A DNA stretch of 44,131 nt from Hyphomicrobiales bacterium (GTDB taxonomy: Bacteria > Pseudomonadota > Alphaproteobacteria > Rhizobiales > Rhizobiaceae): NCBI GenBank assembly GCA_021775495.1, contig JAJFHT010000034.1, positions 1 to 44,131 of the forward strand. Reading direction: 5' to 3'. A model generated the notes under the pieces. The model was given only the letters and a program-made list of their open reading frames with translations, had not been told where the DNA came from and ran no database searches. Below, piece after piece: positions 43,051 to 44,131 of the stretch (positions are counted from its first letter, which is position 1; every line of letters starts with the position of its first letter). The translations under genes were made by a program, and so were the position numbers.

Positions 43051-43077
43051 TCATATGCCGATTTTTGGGAGGAAGTT

Positions 43078-44131
43078 ATGAAATTACTCGCCCGCACCCT
43101 TTTGGGTGCGTCTGCGCTCGCTGTTGTACTGACACCCGCGCTTGCAGAAGAACTCACTATCGCCACTGTCAACAATGGCGACATGATCCGCATGCAGAAA
43201 TACACCGATGATTTCACCAAGAAAACCGGCCACAAGGTCGAATGGGTGACGTTGGAAGAAAACGTCCTGCGCCAGCGCGTGACGACGGACATCACCACCA
43301 AGGGCGGTGCCTTCGATATTATGACGATCGGCATGTACGAGACGCCGATTTGGGGCAAGAACGGTTGGCTGGTTTCGCTGAACGATCTCTCCGCAGAATA
43401 CAACGTTGATGATATTCTGCCTGCGATGAAAGGTGGCCTGTCCCACGACGGCACCATGTACGCAGCACCCTTCTATGGTGAATCGTCGATGATCATGTAT
43501 CGCACTGATCTGATGGAAAAAGCCGGTCTAAAAATGCCGGAGGCGCCGACTTGGGATCTGGTGCGCAAGGCTGCCGCAGCGATGACTGACCGCGACAATG
43601 AGATCAATGGCATCTGCCTGCGCGGCAAGGCTGGATGGGGTGAAGGTGGCGCTTTCATCACGGCAATGTCCAACTCGTTCGGTGCACGCTGGTTCGATGA
43701 AAACTGGAACGCCCAGTTTGACACCAAAGAATGGGCCAACACCCTGAACTTCTATAAGGGCATGATGGAGGAATCCGGCCCTCCGGGATACGCCACCAAC
43801 GGTTTCAATGAAAATCTTTCACTCTTCCAGCAAGGAAAGTGCGGCATGTGGATTGATGCCACTGTTGCTGCATCTTTCGTAACCAACCCGAAGGACTCGA
43901 CCGTCGCTGACAAGGTCGGTTTTGCTCTGGCGCCGGACACGGGCCTTGGCAAGCGGAGCAACTGGCTCTGGGCCTGGGCATTGGCCATTCCGGCTGGAAC
44001 GAAGAAAGAAGCTGCTGCGAAGGAGTTCATCGAATGGGCAACCGGGACAGGCTACATTGAGCTGGTTGCTTCGAAAGAAGGTTGGGCAAACGTTCCTCCG
44101 GGCGCACGTAAATCTCTGTACGAAAACCCGA
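43078..44131 (+). CDS. smoE: Sorbitol/mannitol-type ABC transporter binding protein, 3'-truncated by the window edge
   Basis: The frame is open to the window end, giving 351 codons of a family-1 extracellular solute-binding protein. The Sec signal peptide MKLLARTLLGASALAVVLTP-ALA is cleaved before EELTIATVNNGDMIRMQ. The sequence shows TVNNGDMIRMQKYTDDFTKKTGH, KGGAFDIMTIGMYETPIWGKNGWL, APFYGESSMIMYRTDLMEKAGL and GKCGMWIDATVAASFV, the pattern of SmoE-type polyol-binding proteins. GGGAGG lies five bases before the ATG. It would be the first gene of a transporter operon continuing outside the window. Confidence 0.92.
   Translation, partial: MKLLARTLLGASALAVVLTPALAEELTIATVNNGDMIRMQKYTDDFTKKTGHKVEWVTLEENVLRQRVTTDITTKGGAFDIMTIGMYETPIWGKNGWLVSLNDLSAEYNVDDILPAMKGGLSHDGTMYAAPFYGESSMIMYRTDLMEKAGLKMPEAPTWDLVRKAAAAMTDRDNEINGICLRGKAGWGEGGAFITAMSNSFGARWFDENWNAQFDTKEWANTLNFYKGMMEESGPPGYATNGFNENLSLFQQGKCGMWIDATVAASFVTNPKDSTVADKVGFALAPDTGLGKRSNWLWAWALAIPAGTKKEAAAKEFIEWATGTGYIELVASKEGWANVPPGARKSLYENP

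Overview
The window looks like chromosomal DNA of an alphaproteobacterium, most likely of the Hyphomicrobiales (Rhizobiales). The basis is gene content and style: a short PcaB in a pcaCHGB-type operon, a TamA-TamB pair, a CUT2 ABC transporter operon, and a SorC regulator next to a SmoE-type polyol-binding protein. The DNA is GC-rich and gene-dense, with no gap over about 200 bp, and several genes start with TTG or GTG. I saw no rRNA, tRNA, transposase, integrase or CRISPR array. The species cannot be fixed from the sequence alone.

Layout. (1) 1-7409, phenylacetate region: the 3' part of an SDR gene, then paaX, a TetR gene, paaK and paaI on the minus strand. A cytochrome P450 and paaZ lie divergently on the plus strand. 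A TetR-type dyad sits in the shared promoter region. (2) 7416-9503: a large exported protein of unknown function. (3) 9599-14823, 4-hydroxybenzoate/protocatechuate operon on the minus strand, in transcription order pobA, pcaC, pcaH, pcaG, pcaB and a Bcr/CflA-type MFS gene. pcaD and a pca regulator are absent here. (4) 14954-18811, plus strand: a GH116-type glycosidase, an SDR, and an Asp/Glu-racemase-fold protein without the catalytic cysteines. (5) 18816-33589, a minus-strand run of 12 genes. In transcription order: CUT2-type binding protein, ATPase and two permeases; a winged-helix/solute-binding-protein fusion regulator; an M24 (pita-bread) protein; E1alpha, E1beta, a lipoyl-bearing E2-like protein, an aldehyde dehydrogenase, a lipoyl-less E2 and E3. 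A divergent SDR plus ABM-fold pair starts at 33787. (6) 34962-41075: tamA and tamB. (7) 41257-end: HAD phosphatase, SorC regulator and the start of a sorbitol/mannitol-type ABC transporter.

How the genes work together. Regions 1 and 3 feed aromatic compounds towards central metabolism: phenylacetate through PaaK, PaaI and PaaZ, and 4-hydroxybenzoate through PobA and Pca enzymes. Region 5 reads as one uncharacterised catabolic system. A small polyol- or sugar-like compound is taken up, may be oxidised by the divergent SDR, and is cleaved by a thiamine-dependent acyl-CoA-forming complex, with the aldehyde dehydrogenase removing an aldehyde by-product. This reading is inference.

The most novel material is in region 5. 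The regulator joins a winged-helix domain to a full-length periplasmic-binding-protein-like domain without a signal peptide. The E2 function appears to be divided between a lipoylated protein with a degraded catalytic motif and a catalytic protein without a lipoyl domain. Palindromic sites sharing an exact 12-mer lie both upstream of the regulator gene and in the divergent ABC/SDR promoter region.
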